In this document: piece by piece, positions 9,369 through 17,973 of the stretch | Layout of the letters: every line of letters starts with the position of its first letter | Numbering within the stretch: position 1 is the stretch's first letter | Source: Staphylococcus gallinarum | GTDB taxonomy: Bacteria > Bacillota > Bacilli > Staphylococcales > Staphylococcaceae | Reading direction: 5' to 3' | Assembly (NCBI RefSeq): GCF_000875895.1 | Contig: NZ_JXCF01000050.1 | Location: forward strand, 1 to 45,506 | Length of the DNA stretch: 45,506 bases | Made by a program: the position numbers and the translations under genes | The notes under the pieces: model-generated | What the model was told of the DNA's origin: nothing | What the model saw: only the letters and a program-made list of their open reading frames with translations | Database searches by the model: none

Positions 9369-10196
9369 TTATAATTCATCATCTAAGCTAATAGAAATTT
9401 GTTCTTGTGTAAGTGGATGTGTAAATTCAATTTTGTAACTATTTAGTTGTAATTGTCTCAAAGTAGAGTCACCATATAATGGATCGCCGATTACTGGATG
9501 ACCAATTTCAGCAAGATGAACACGAATTTGGTGTGTTCGCCCGGTATCTAGTTTTAATTCTAATTCACAAACGCCTTCTTTAACCATTTTAGAGCTTAAG
9601 ATATGTGTGATAGCACGTTGCCCAGTTGGTGAAACACGACGTCGATTTGAATGAAATTTATCTTTACCAATAGGTTTATCTATCGTTTGTGGCTTAATTG
9701 GTAATAGACTGTGAACATTTGCTTTATAAATACGATTAATCTCATTTTCTTCCAACATGCGATCAAGAATTTTCTTCATTAATGGATTTTTAGCAACAAT
9801 TAATAATCCTACTGTTTCTTGGTCCAATCTATGTATAGGCTCTACATAGTCACTTTTGATAGTATAAATAACATGATTCATCAATGTGTTACTTTCTTTT
9901 AAATCATTTGGATGTGTTTTAACACCTTTAGGTTTCATAACAATTGCAATATCATCATCCTCAAAATAGATTTGAGCAAAGCGATAACTAGGTACGTAAT
10001 TACTCTTTTCTTCTGGTGTAGGAATATAAGCGATATCACCAGTTTGTACCTTAGTCATTAAGGTTGCTGCTTCACCATTTAGTGTTATTTCTTTTGACAT
10101 ATTTAAATTGTGCAAATCTTTTTTCGGTAAATGCAAACTTTGGAATATTTCTCTTAATGTTAATGCATTATATTTACTTGGGATTTCAAATTTCAT
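9369..10196 (-). CDS. RluA-family rRNA/tRNA pseudouridine synthase
   Basis: 275 residues. A short S4-like N-terminal region (about 10-60) is followed by the RluA catalytic domain. Motif II is HRLDQETVGLLIVAKN (catalytic Asp in HRLD, about residue 124; Val replaces the common Ser or Ala after Thr), and the downstream GRTHQIRVH motif is intact. The target base cannot be told from sequence (RluD/RluC/YhcT-like). A strong GAGGAGG ribosome site precedes ATG 10196. The gene is divergent from airS. Confidence 0.88.
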   Translation of the reverse strand: MKFEIPSKYNALTLREIFQSLHLPKKDLHNLNMSKEITLNGEAATLMTKVQTGDIAYIPTPEEKSNYVPSYRFAQIYFEDDDIAIVMKPKGVKTHPNDLKESNTLMNHVIYTIKSDYVEPIHRLDQETVGLLIVAKNPLMKKILDRMLEENEINRIYKANVHSLLPIKPQTIDKPIGKDKFHSNRRRVSPTGQRAITHILSSKMVKEGVCELELKLDTGRTHQIRVHLAEIGHPVIGDPLYGDSTLRQLQLNSYKIEFTHPLTQEQISISLDDEL

Positions 10197-10290
10197 AGTA
10201 TCCTCCTCAATTTATCACTAATAATCATACCACATACGACTATTTAAAAATATTGATCTTTTCAATTTCTCAAAATCTATTAATTTAAAC

Positions 10291-10327
10291 GCTATGCTTG
10301 TGTAAATTTCAAGTCATAGCATAAAAT
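10291..10327 (+). promoter_or_regulatory. Candidate airS promoter within an inverted repeat
   Basis: TTGTGT (10298-10303) and TAAAAT (10322-10327) have an 18-bp spacer. GCTATG at 10291-10296 and CATAGC at 10315-10320 form inverted arms around it, with inner TTG/CAA pairs. An operator-like arrangement 40 bp before airS; the regulator is unknown. Confidence 0.4.
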
Positions 10328-10366
10328 AGGTAATATAAGTGATTTCGTAAAAAGAGGAATGGTTAA

Positions 10367-11494
10367 ATGGAAAAACCAACGAGATTGGCATTATTAAAGG
10401 AAATTGCAGAGTTTTTAAATGAAGAAACTGAAACATATACGATGCTAAATGGTGCGCTAAAGTCACTAATAAATGGTAGTGATTTTACTACTGGATGGAT
10501 TTTCTTTATTGATGAATCAGGACAACATGAATTAGTTTCAGATATTGAATTACCGGGAGCGTTATCCAAACATAATTGCAAATATATGAAGGAAGGTTCA
10601 TGTTGGTGTGTAAAAGCTTATCATAATAAGCGCTTAACTAAGGCTTCAAATATTATAAATTGCTCAAGAATTAATCTTGCGAATCATGCATACCATGAAG
10701 AAACCAATGGTATTACACATCATGCTACAGTGCCTTTAAGGTCAGGTGAAGAATTATTTGGATTATTAAATGTTGCAACACCACATACAAGTCATTATAG
10801 TGAGGAAGACTTGGAATTATTAGAATCTGTAGCTTTTCAAATTGGTTCTGCAATTAAGCGTATACTATTGACAGATCAAGAAAAAGAAGCGGCTAGAGTG
10901 AGTGAACGTAATAGATTAGCAAGAGATTTACACGATTCGGTAAATCAAATGTTATTCTCAGTAAAGTTAACAGCACATGCAGCTAATGAAATGAGTCAAG
11001 AATCTGTTTCAAAACAAGCTTTTAAAGTTATAGAAGAAACGAGTCAACAAGCTGTTAATGAGATGCGGGCATTAATTTGGCAATTAAAACCAGTTGGATT
11101 AGAACATGGATTAATTAACGCGTTGAAAAATTATAGTGATATATTACAAATTGATTTACAGGTCCATGTTGATGGTTTAATTAATTTACCTAATATGATT
11201 GAAGAAAATTTATATAGAATTATTCAAGAAGCAATAAACAATACTCAAAAGCATAGTAAGTCTAACATTGTAGAATTAATACTAAATCAACAAGGCGATT
11301 ATATTGTTGTAACAGTGAAAGATAATGGTTGTGGCTTCGATGTACAATCCACAAATATATACCAGTCTCATGGAATAAGTAATATGAGACAGAGGGCCAA
11401 AGTAATTGATGGCAAATTAAATATTATTTCTGAACCCAAAGTAGGAACTACGATAGAAATCAATGTTCCTTTGACGAATGTGAAAGGAAGTTAG
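10367..11494 (+). CDS. airS: Oxygen/redox-sensing histidine kinase AirS (YhcS)
   Basis: 375 residues, no membrane segment: a cytoplasmic NarL-type (HPK7) kinase. An N-terminal GAF-like sensor (about 20-165) carries four cysteines, C71, C79, C81 and C99, the arrangement linked in S. aureus AirS to a redox-active [2Fe-2S] cluster. The HisKA_3 box RNRLARDLHDSVNQ places the phosphorylated histidine at H189. The HATPase domain shows IIQEAINNTQKHSK and DNGCGF. airR begins 2 bp after its stop. The N-box and G-box look intact, so the kinase should be active. Its place next to the pseudouridine synthase and fumC genes matches S. aureus SA1667. Confidence 0.9.
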   Translation: MEKPTRLALLKEIAEFLNEETETYTMLNGALKSLINGSDFTTGWIFFIDESGQHELVSDIELPGALSKHNCKYMKEGSCWCVKAYHNKRLTKASNIINCSRINLANHAYHEETNGITHHATVPLRSGEELFGLLNVATPHTSHYSEEDLELLESVAFQIGSAIKRILLTDQEKEAARVSERNRLARDLHDSVNQMLFSVKLTAHAANEMSQESVSKQAFKVIEETSQQAVNEMRALIWQLKPVGLEHGLINALKNYSDILQIDLQVHVDGLINLPNMIEENLYRIIQEAINNTQKHSKSNIVELILNQQGDYIVVTVKDNGCGFDVQSTNIYQSHGISNMRQRAKVIDGKLNIISEPKVGTTIEINVPLTNVKGS

Positions 11495-11496
11495 AC

Positions 11497-12120
11497 ATGT
11501 ACCGTATAATATTAGTAGATGATCATCACATTGTAAGACAAGGATTAGAATTTTTACTGTCTACAGTTGAAGATATAGAAGTAATTGGTGGATTTTCTGA
11601 TGGAAATACATTTTTTAAGTATCTGGAGGAAAATGAATTACCAGATCTAGTGTTGTTAGATTTGGTAATGCCTGAAATGAATGGTATTGAAATTACTGAA
11701 ATTATGAAACAACAATATCCAGAAGTTAAAATTCTGGTATTGACGAGTTATGTAGATGATGAACATGTAATTTCAGCAATCGATAAAGGCGCAGATGGAT
11801 ATGAAATGAAAGATGTAGAACCAAAACAGCTAATTGAAACGATTAAAAGTGTTATAGCTGGAGAAAAAATAATTCATCCTCAAGCACAGAGTGTTATTGA
11901 ATCAGTAAGGAAAAAACCACATTTTACAAATAAGTTATCAAACAGAGAGTCAGAAGTGTTGAAGGAAATGGTTAAAGGTAAAACAAATAAGGAAATTGCA
12001 GAAACCTTATTTGTTTCAGAAAAGACTGTAAAAACACATGTCAGTCATATATTTAGTAAATTAGAAGTAGGAGACCGAACACAGGCTGCCATTTATGCAA
12101 TGCAAAATAATTTGATTTAA
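11497..12120 (+). CDS. airR: Response regulator AirR (YhcR), NarL family
   Basis: 207 residues. Receiver domain with acidic pocket D8/D9 and phospho-acceptor D55 in LVLLDLVMP, then a C-terminal LuxR-type helix-turn-helix (LSNRESEVLKEMVKGKTNKEIAETLFVSEKTVKTHV). Partner of the upstream kinase, 2 bp apart with the ribosome site inside the airS end. In S. aureus AirR controls redox-dependent gene expression and has been tied to cell-wall and virulence genes. A strong terminator follows. Confidence 0.92.
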   Translation: MYRIILVDDHHIVRQGLEFLLSTVEDIEVIGGFSDGNTFFKYLEENELPDLVLLDLVMPEMNGIEITEIMKQQYPEVKILVLTSYVDDEHVISAIDKGADGYEMKDVEPKQLIETIKSVIAGEKIIHPQAQSVIESVRKKPHFTNKLSNRESEVLKEMVKGKTNKEIAETLFVSEKTVKTHVSHIFSKLEVGDRTQAAIYAMQNNLI

Positions 12121-12188
12121 AGTACAAATTATACTTGTTAAAAATTGTTCTATATTTTATAAAAAATAATATTCAGTAAGTGAAAGCG

Positions 12189-12233
12189 AAAAAGTAGTAA
12201 TCCATCAATGTTTATACGGATTACTACTTTTTG
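12189..12233 (+). terminator. airSR terminator
   Basis: AAAAAGTAGTAATCC pairs with GGATTACTACTTTTT (15 bp) around a 14-nt loop. The symmetric A and T tracts could let it work in both directions, which also suits the minus-strand gene at 12301-12516. Confidence 0.85.
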
Positions 12234-12300
12234 TTGGTTATTCGATTTAGTTTCCAATTACTTATTAGTAAGGAAATGAGATAAATAAAAATATTAATGC

Positions 12301-12516
12301 TTAAAATTTTTCACTATATTCTAGAGGATCAATTTCAGTTTTTCTGATACTAGACCCTTTTTCATATAGAAAAATAATCGAAATCATTAAAATTATAAGT
12401 GCAATAATTGCAAAATTTTTACCTAAATTAGTTAAGTTAAATATTGATAATAATACAATAATCGCAATAACTAAACAAAATAGTAAAAATGCTAAAATCA
12501 TCAATGTTAATCCCAT
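12301..12516 (-). CDS. Small two-helix membrane protein, unknown
   Basis: 71 residues: two hydrophobic helices (about 3-26 and 33-50) and a charged tail (YEKGSSIRKTEIDPLEYSEKF), predicted N-terminus and tail on the same side. A GAGGAAGTAAC stretch precedes the ATG at 12516, giving a reasonable ribosome site. It opens the accessory-looking block. No family recognised. Confidence 0.6.
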   Translation of the reverse strand: MGLTLMILAFLLFCLVIAIIVLLSIFNLTNLGKNFAIIALIILMISIIFLYEKGSSIRKTEIDPLEYSEKF

Positions 12517-12833
12517 ATTAGTTACTTCCTCTTAATTTTATAATTAAGATTATATAACTTTGCAAAACATATTGCATTTGAAAATTTGAAAATAGTATAT
12601 AATTACTATTATTTTTTGTGGAATAATATACTGAATTCTATCATGCTGTTCAAACATTGATAGTAATAGGAATGGGTGTAATAGCATGATGTTAGTTTTA
12701 ATTTTTAAATTATAGTGTTAGTAAATGAAAAATAGCAACATGCAATTTTATTTTTTTAATTTTCTGAAAAAATACTTTAATTTGTGTATATTTACTATAT
12801 AATGAAGAGTAATAAAGCAAAGGGGATGTTGCT
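12517..12833. other. Non-coding stretch upstream of the symporter gene
   Basis: A 317-bp AT-rich region with no credible gene. It holds the promoter region of the symporter: TATAAT at 12798-12803, with the CodY-box-like site at 12758-12772 just upstream of where the -35 should be. GTTCAAACATTGATAG-like sequence near 12648 has no clear symmetry. Confidence 0.5.
12758..12772 (+). promoter_or_regulatory. CodY-box-like operator at the symporter promoter
   Basis: AATTTTCTGAAAAAA matches 13 of 15 positions of the CodY consensus AATTTTCWGAAAATT. It lies 26 bp upstream of a TATAAT element, where binding would block RNA polymerase. CodY represses amino-acid and peptide uptake genes in rich medium, which suits a glutamate/aspartate-type carrier. 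Confidence 0.55.
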
Positions 12834-14126
12834 ATGAAAACAAAAAATCTTTCATTAAGGATTGTTATTGCTTTGGTATTAGGTATCACTGCAGGATCAA
12901 TTTTTAATATGTTTGAAGGTTCAGCATTTGTAACTAATATTGATAAGTACTTTTTTAATGTTATTGGACAAATCTTCTTGAATTTAATATTTATGTTAGT
13001 TGTCCCAGTCGTATTTGTTTCTATTGTATTAGGTGTAGTTGGAGTAGGGGATCCAAAGTTATTAGGTGGTATTGGATTAAAGACTATAACATTCTTTTTA
13101 ACCACAACTGCGCTTGCAATTATTATTGGTATCGCACTTGCACTTATATTTAAACCAGGAGCAGGGAAGTCTGAATTATTGAAGAGTGATGATGTTTCAA
13201 GTTATCAACAAACATTAAATAAGCAAAATGAAGCACAAGATTCACCAGCAAAGCAAACTTTTGATCAAACATTAATTAATCTATTTCCAAAAAATCCAAT
13301 TCAGGCCATGACTGATGGAAATATGTTGCAAATTATAACTTTTGCGATATTTATAGGTATAGGAATAATTATGGTAGGTTCTAAAGCTGATGCGGTTTAC
13401 CGGCTATTTGATCAGACAAATGAAGTCTTGATGTTTATAATTACAATGATTATGAATTTATTTGCCCCAATTGGGACGTTTGGTTTGGTTGCTCATGCAT
13501 TCACTGGTGCAGGTTTCGGTGCAATTCAACAACTCGGCATGTATTTCTTTATCGTGTTGTTAGCATTAGCAATTCATTTCTTTGTCGTTTATGGTGCAGC
13601 GGTAAAATTCCTTGGAAAGTATAGTCCTGCCAAGTTTTTTAAAGGTTTTATACCTGCTATTACACTTGGATTTAGTGCTTCAAGTTCGAATGCTGCCTTA
13701 CCAGTTTCCATGAATTGTACGAAAAAGATGGGAGTTAGACCAGAAATCGCTTCATTTGTACAACCACTTGGAGCTACAATCAACATGGATGGTACCGCAA
13801 TTATGCAAGGGGTCGCAACAATATTTATTGCACAAATTTCAGGTGCCAATTTAACATTCGGACAATTAATTACTGTTGTTATTGTGGCAGTAGTGGCATC
13901 AATTGGTACAGTCGGTGTACCAGGGGTGGGTTTAATTATGTTAGCGATGGTATTAAACGCAGTCGATTTAAACCCTGCTGCTATTGGTATAATATTAGGT
14001 ATCGACAGACTGCTTGATATGACACGTACATCAGTAAATATAACTGGGGATGCAGCTTGTGCGCTAATCGTATCTAACTCTGAAGAAAAGAAACTAGCTA
14101 AAGTAAAAGGCGCTGCTAAACCATAA
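12834..14126 (+). CDS. DAACS-family dicarboxylate/amino-acid:cation symporter (GltT-like)
   Basis: 430 residues with eight membrane helices and two re-entrant hairpins. Signature blocks are intact: serine-rich hairpin SASSSNAALPVS, the NMDGTAIMQG motif of helix 7, the GVPGVG hairpin 2 tip and DRLLDMTRTSVNITGDA of helix 8, where the aspartates bind the substrate amino group in glutamate carriers. Substrates are likely glutamate/aspartate or C4-dicarboxylates; which cannot be settled here. An insert rich in Q/K/S (about 110-155) is the usual variable loop. Start ATG 12834 with AAAGGGGATG. Its own terminator follows. Confidence 0.9.
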   Translation: MKTKNLSLRIVIALVLGITAGSIFNMFEGSAFVTNIDKYFFNVIGQIFLNLIFMLVVPVVFVSIVLGVVGVGDPKLLGGIGLKTITFFLTTTALAIIIGIALALIFKPGAGKSELLKSDDVSSYQQTLNKQNEAQDSPAKQTFDQTLINLFPKNPIQAMTDGNMLQIITFAIFIGIGIIMVGSKADAVYRLFDQTNEVLMFIITMIMNLFAPIGTFGLVAHAFTGAGFGAIQQLGMYFFIVLLALAIHFFVVYGAAVKFLGKYSPAKFFKGFIPAITLGFSASSSNAALPVSMNCTKKMGVRPEIASFVQPLGATINMDGTAIMQGVATIFIAQISGANLTFGQLITVVIVAVVASIGTVGVPGVGLIMLAMVLNAVDLNPAAIGIILGIDRLLDMTRTSVNITGDAACALIVSNSEEKKLAKVKGAAKP

Positions 14127-14221
14127 TGTACTTTTGCTAGTAGCATATTAAGTTAACAATTGAAAGTATTTTAAAATGTTAGCCAAAAACAACAGCAAAG
14201 CTAACTATGAAACAAACTTGA

Positions 14222-14259
14222 AACAGACTATGATGTTAAAATATCATAGTCTGTTTTTA
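14222..14259 (+). terminator. Terminator after the symporter gene
   Basis: AACAGACTATGAT pairs with ATCATAGTCTGTT, followed by TTTAT. Confidence 0.85.
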
Positions 14260-14350
14260 TTTATAATTAAGAAAATTAAGAAATTCACGTTGAAATCTAC
14301 CTTGATTAAACAGAGATATAAGTGGGTAGCGTAAAGTGAGGTGATGTACG

Positions 14351-14758
14351 ATGTTTGAAAAATTATTAAGTTCTTTTGGCGTTAGTAACTTAAAGGTTGA
14401 TACTAAAGTAAAAGGGGATAAATTTAATATACATGGCCAATTAACTGGAACAATATATATTAAAGGAGGGTCAACTGAAGAAGTGATTGATAAAATTGAA
14501 CTGACTTTAATTGAGAAAATAGAGAATAGCGATGCTACGAGTGATTTTCAAATTTTAGAAAATGAGGTTGAACGGTTTGAAATTAAAGAGTTAATTAAAA
14601 TAGGTGAAAAGGAAAACTATAAGCAATCATTTACCTTTAAAGTAAATACTAACGATTTAAAACATAATCCTAAAAAATTAGTGTTAAAAACACATGTCTA
14701 TCTTGTGAGTTCAATAGATAATTATGATGAAGATGAAATAAAAGTTGTATATCGTTAG
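14351..14758 (+). CDS. Short Spo0M-like (arrestin-fold) protein
   Basis: 135 residues resembling the N-terminal half of the Spo0M family (MFEKLLSSFGVSNLKVDTKV, then IHGQLTGTIYIKGGS), a predicted arrestin-like beta-sandwich. Bacillus Spo0M is about twice as long; this one ends cleanly (DEIKVVYR) after one domain. The Bacillus protein affects sporulation and cell morphology; staphylococci do not sporulate, so the role here is unknown. A GAGGTGATG site precedes ATG 14351. Single gene with its own terminator. Confidence 0.75.
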   Translation: MFEKLLSSFGVSNLKVDTKVKGDKFNIHGQLTGTIYIKGGSTEEVIDKIELTLIEKIENSDATSDFQILENEVERFEIKELIKIGEKENYKQSFTFKVNTNDLKHNPKKLVLKTHVYLVSSIDNYDEDEIKVVYR

Positions 14759-14779
14759 TTCAGTTTAAAAAATAGAAAA

Positions 14780-14817
14780 AGCGGCTTAATCCAGTAAATG
14801 AATTAAGTCGCTATTTT
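14780..14817 (+). terminator. Terminator after the Spo0M-like gene
   Basis: AGCGGCTTAAT pairs with ATTAAGTCGCT (one G-U), followed by ATTTTGT. Confidence 0.7.
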
Positions 14818-14889
14818 GTGTTTAGTTGTTTTAGTATAAATTTTTATATATCGTAATTTGTGATAAGTTGATGCCTTGAGCCAAAACAC

Positions 14890-15690
14890 TTACATAAAAT
14901 CAGCAAAATGGTCTCTATAACGCATGTGCAATAATGATCCTACAATAAACAAAATAAGTACTAACACTACATTGTAAATAGCGATATGCCAATGAGTCAG
15001 AAAGTACCATTCATGGTGTAATACAGCAGCTCTATAGCCTTCAGCTAAAAAGTAAATAGGATTAAATTGCATTACCTTTTCAACAATTACATTATTAGGT
15101 AAGTATAATATAGACGATACAAAGAAAATTATTCGCATCAGAGACTGCATAACCATTTGAGTATCTCTAATAAGTACTCCTAAAGTAGATGTAACTAATG
15201 CAATTGACATAGTCAATAATAAAGAAAATGGGACATAGAGTAATAACTGTAATGTATAAATACTAGGGTGATAACCTCCAAAGAAACATATCATCATTAC
15301 CAATATTAGTAGGCCAAGATGTCCATAAAATCGACTGACTACGATATAACTAGGTATGATTGAAATAGGAAAATTCATTTTAGCAATATGATTGAACTTT
15401 GAAGCAATTGCTTTCGTTCCTTCCAATACACCTTGATTTACAAAGAACCACATACTAATACCAACTATTAGCCAATAAATAAACGGCACGCCTTCCATAA
15501 GACGATTACTTCTAAAGCCTAAACCAAAGACAAACCAATATACAGCGATTTGCATAGCCGGATTTATCAGTTCCCAAGCAATGCCTAAATAATTACTGTG
15601 ATTAGATATACGTAATTGAAATTCTGCTAATCTTTTTATTAAGTAGACATTTTGAAAATGTTCTTTAAAAACAGTCCAAACTGCATTCAT
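14890..15690 (-). CDS. TagG-like ABC-2 permease (teichoic acid / polysaccharide exporter subunit)
   Basis: 266 residues from ATG 15690; longer readings up to 15726 lack a ribosome site. The N-terminus (TVFKEHFQNVYLIKRLAEF, NHSNYLGIAWELINP) and C-terminus (YRDHFADFM) closely follow S. aureus TagG/TarG, the wall teichoic acid flippase subunit. Six membrane helices expected. No TagH ATPase gene is near, so it must either borrow the ATPase of the main tag locus or work with another. It appears to be a second copy rather than the main-locus gene, since none of tagA, tagB, tagD or tagH is here. Read against its neighbours with no operon partner. Confidence 0.8.
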   Translation of the reverse strand: MNAVWTVFKEHFQNVYLIKRLAEFQLRISNHSNYLGIAWELINPAMQIAVYWFVFGLGFRSNRLMEGVPFIYWLIVGISMWFFVNQGVLEGTKAIASKFNHIAKMNFPISIIPSYIVVSRFYGHLGLLILVMMICFFGGYHPSIYTLQLLLYVPFSLLLTMSIALVTSTLGVLIRDTQMVMQSLMRIIFFVSSILYLPNNVIVEKVMQFNPIYFLAEGYRAAVLHHEWYFLTHWHIAIYNVVLVLILFIVGSLLHMRYRDHFADFM

Positions 15691-15848
15691 TGTTAAAAAC
15701 TCACTTTCGTTTAACTTCATAAACAATTATATTATAAAAAATCAATAATTGAAATTAGAGTTCATTTTAGTTAACCATTTATATACAAATTTGCATCGTA
15801 TTAACTAAGTGTATTTATAAATAAAAGGATAAACTTATAGTGATTAAG

Positions 15849-16160
15849 TTAATTAGTCATTAACTTTTTATATTGAGTAATAAAGTGCTGTGCATCTGAT
15901 TTATTTATTTGTTTAAACCGCCATACATCATTTTCGTTATCTATAATAACCAATTTATGTAAAATAATGCCTCTTTGTAGTTGTATTTCATTAATTTCAC
16001 TCAACAAGAATGTATCTTTAACTTCATTACCTTCAACCATTCCAGAAGCTTTAAACTTAATATGATCCGAATATAAAATTAATTCTCCAGGAATAGCTTG
16101 GGTCGTAAAAATTTGAAGTGCTACATAGATTGAAATAATTGGTTTATTCGTCATCATCAC
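15849..16160 (-). CDS. Small PH-like domain protein, unknown function
   Basis: 103 residues, predicted all-beta with one C-terminal helix (DAQHFITQYKKLM). The pattern ELILYSDHIKFKA...IQLQRG resembles the bacterial PH/GRAM-like fold, judged by pattern only. Start is GTG 16160, 8 nt from a GGAG site; ATG 16157 and 16154 follow directly. No signal peptide, so probably cytosolic. Divergent from the membrane-anchored protein gene at 16336. Confidence 0.6.
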   Translation of the reverse strand: MMMTNKPIISIYVALQIFTTQAIPGELILYSDHIKFKASGMVEGNEVKDTFLLSEINEIQLQRGIILHKLVIIDNENDVWRFKQINKSDAQHFITQYKKLMTN

Positions 16161-16335
16161 TTAATCAACTCCATTCTTTATTCAACATTATAATTTATTA
16201 TGTAAGTAATGCAATGTAAAAATAATATATATTACGTCATTTATTTATAAAAATATAAAGACGTTCAAAGGTTGTTCCTATTAAAGTGTAAGATTATAAT
16301 ATGATTATTATATAAAAAGTGAAGGGGCATAAAGT

Positions 16336-17193
16336 GTGAAAAAACAACATATTCGTAATGAATTTAGTAATAAAGGACAACATAATTATGAAAAGCAAAG
16401 ACATTCGAAAAACAGTAATTCCGTAACTAAATTAGTAATGATTATTCTTGCAAGTCTTTGTTTTTTTCTGATTGTAATTGGCATTTTATTTGGCGCATAC
16501 CGGTTTGTAGCAGGTAGTTTAAATCATAATAATGAAGATACTAAGCATCATACTCCAAAGAGGAAAGTAGCATCACCAAAAATTGATGTACTTTCTCAAG
16601 ATTTTCATGATAATTATATGAATCGTAATCATGTAAAAGGATATAAAGGCTTTGAAATAGGCGCAAGTAAAAAATCAATTGTAGCGAAATATGGTAAGGG
16701 TGAAAAAATAGGTAGAATAAATGATCAAAATGTATTGAAATATGGAAATTTAGGTGTGTCATATAAAGATAATAAAGTTGGACATATTTTTGTAATTCCT
16801 AAAGAGACAACGATTCAATCATTTATTAGTTACCACGGTCAAGCTACTAATATAAATAATTCCGGTATATATACATTTGACGACAATAAGCAAAATGATT
16901 TTATGATCAAAGTATATGTCGAAAATAATAAAATTAAAGGTATTGAAAATATTAAGGCAACAGATAATCAAGTAGATTTTAGTGATGGTGTTAAAAATGA
17001 ATCAGAAGCAAAAGCTGTTGCAAAAAGAGTGTTAGGATTTAGAAATATTAATATTAATGTAGATTCGGTTAAAGATGATGGCTCTGTATATAAAGTGAAA
17101 TATGGTAAAGAGGATGAAGCGGACCAAAATAGGGTCTTAACTATTAGGAAAACAGATGGTCTAACAACAGGTGACACAACTGCTAGTAATTAA
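16336..17193 (+). CDS. Single-pass membrane-anchored extracellular protein, unknown
   Basis: 285 residues. A basic N-terminal cytoplasmic segment (about 1-30) and one helix (about 31-56) are followed by an extracellular domain of about 230 residues. Within it GFEIGASKKSIVAKYGKGEKIG (about 103-125) resembles the 'IGxxkxxVxxxyGKP' repeats of CAP-associated or SmpA-like wall domains. A second part (about 220-275) shows a YkuD/PepSY-like alternation only loosely. Start GTG 16336, AAGGGG 8 nt upstream. The basic, His-rich N-terminus and a Lys/His-rich stretch after the helix (about 65-80) are notable. Probably surface located; function not recognised. Confidence 0.65.
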   Translation: MKKQHIRNEFSNKGQHNYEKQRHSKNSNSVTKLVMIILASLCFFLIVIGILFGAYRFVAGSLNHNNEDTKHHTPKRKVASPKIDVLSQDFHDNYMNRNHVKGYKGFEIGASKKSIVAKYGKGEKIGRINDQNVLKYGNLGVSYKDNKVGHIFVIPKETTIQSFISYHGQATNINNSGIYTFDDNKQNDFMIKVYVENNKIKGIENIKATDNQVDFSDGVKNESEAKAVAKRVLGFRNININVDSVKDDGSVYKVKYGKEDEADQNRVLTIRKTDGLTTGDTTASN

Positions 17194-17973
17194 TAGTAGG
17201 TATATATTAACGTTAAATATAATTACATGTCTGTAATGGTGTATTCTATGAGTTATGACACGATAAAAATATGCTTTATTTTCTTTGTTATTGTTAAATA
17301 ATTACAAAAAGGAAATAGAGTAGATATCAATAATTTTGATCAAAGTATTAGCTAAATATGGAAATATTAGTATTTAACATGTTTTTGTAATAAAGCTACT
17401 AGAGAACTTGTCAGTAAGTGAGTTTATATTAACTCATTTACTGACTTTTTTTATTAGACTTTGTATTGACTAGCAAGCATACCAAGGGCTAAGTCGAACC
17501 AAAGTATTGATACACATCCAATACTGAGAACTAATTCGAAGCAAGTGTAGAAATCTCATACTTTTGTTCCACAAAAATAAATTTTCTAAGATTGTAAAGC
17601 GCTCTTGAGTACGAAATGTTAAAGTACTCATAATTTTAATAACAATGAAAATTACGCTCCGTTGAGTAAAAACTAACGATATAATTTAAAGTTGTAACTT
17701 GGCAAGATAAATGGATGTAAATCAATGATTTAAAATAGTCAGGTGATGTAAAAACCTTATCAACACAATAAATTGCAGTGTGAGGAAATGTTACGCTCAT
17801 TTATTTATGAAACGCTTATGTCAAAAAATATTACAATTTATGTTATATATATTCACACAAATTTTATTTTTACATATTTTTAATATATGATGTATTCAAT
17901 AAAGATAAAATCTTTATTAATAGCTTTTTATAGTAAAAAAATACCTGTTTCAAAGATTAAGGGAGGTAGTTCT
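17194..17973. other. 780-bp gene-free region with several hairpins
   Basis: No credible gene. It contains a strong terminator (17410-17452), then a cluster of inverted repeats: AGTATTG/CAATACT at 17503-17525 and TGAGTAC/GTACTCA at 17606-17630. The last part, 17800-17960, is AT-rich leader of the proline dehydrogenase gene. The hairpin cluster at 17455-17700 could be a degenerate intergenic repeat or a small RNA. Confidence 0.45.
17410..17453 (+). terminator. Strong terminator
   Basis: GTCAGTAAGTGAGTT pairs with AACTCATTTACTGAC (15 bp) followed by seven T. It is 217 bp past the nearest plus-strand gene end, so a long 3' UTR or a small RNA ends here. Confidence 0.85.

Noticed and set aside
13589..14146. 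185-codon minus-strand frame inside the symporter gene
   Set aside because: Lies wholly over the DAACS signature motifs, so it is a shadow of a conserved coding strand.
17820..17850. cre-like ATGAAACGCTTATG before the proline dehydrogenase gene
   Set aside because: It lacks one base of the spacing required by the CcpA consensus, so I do not call it.
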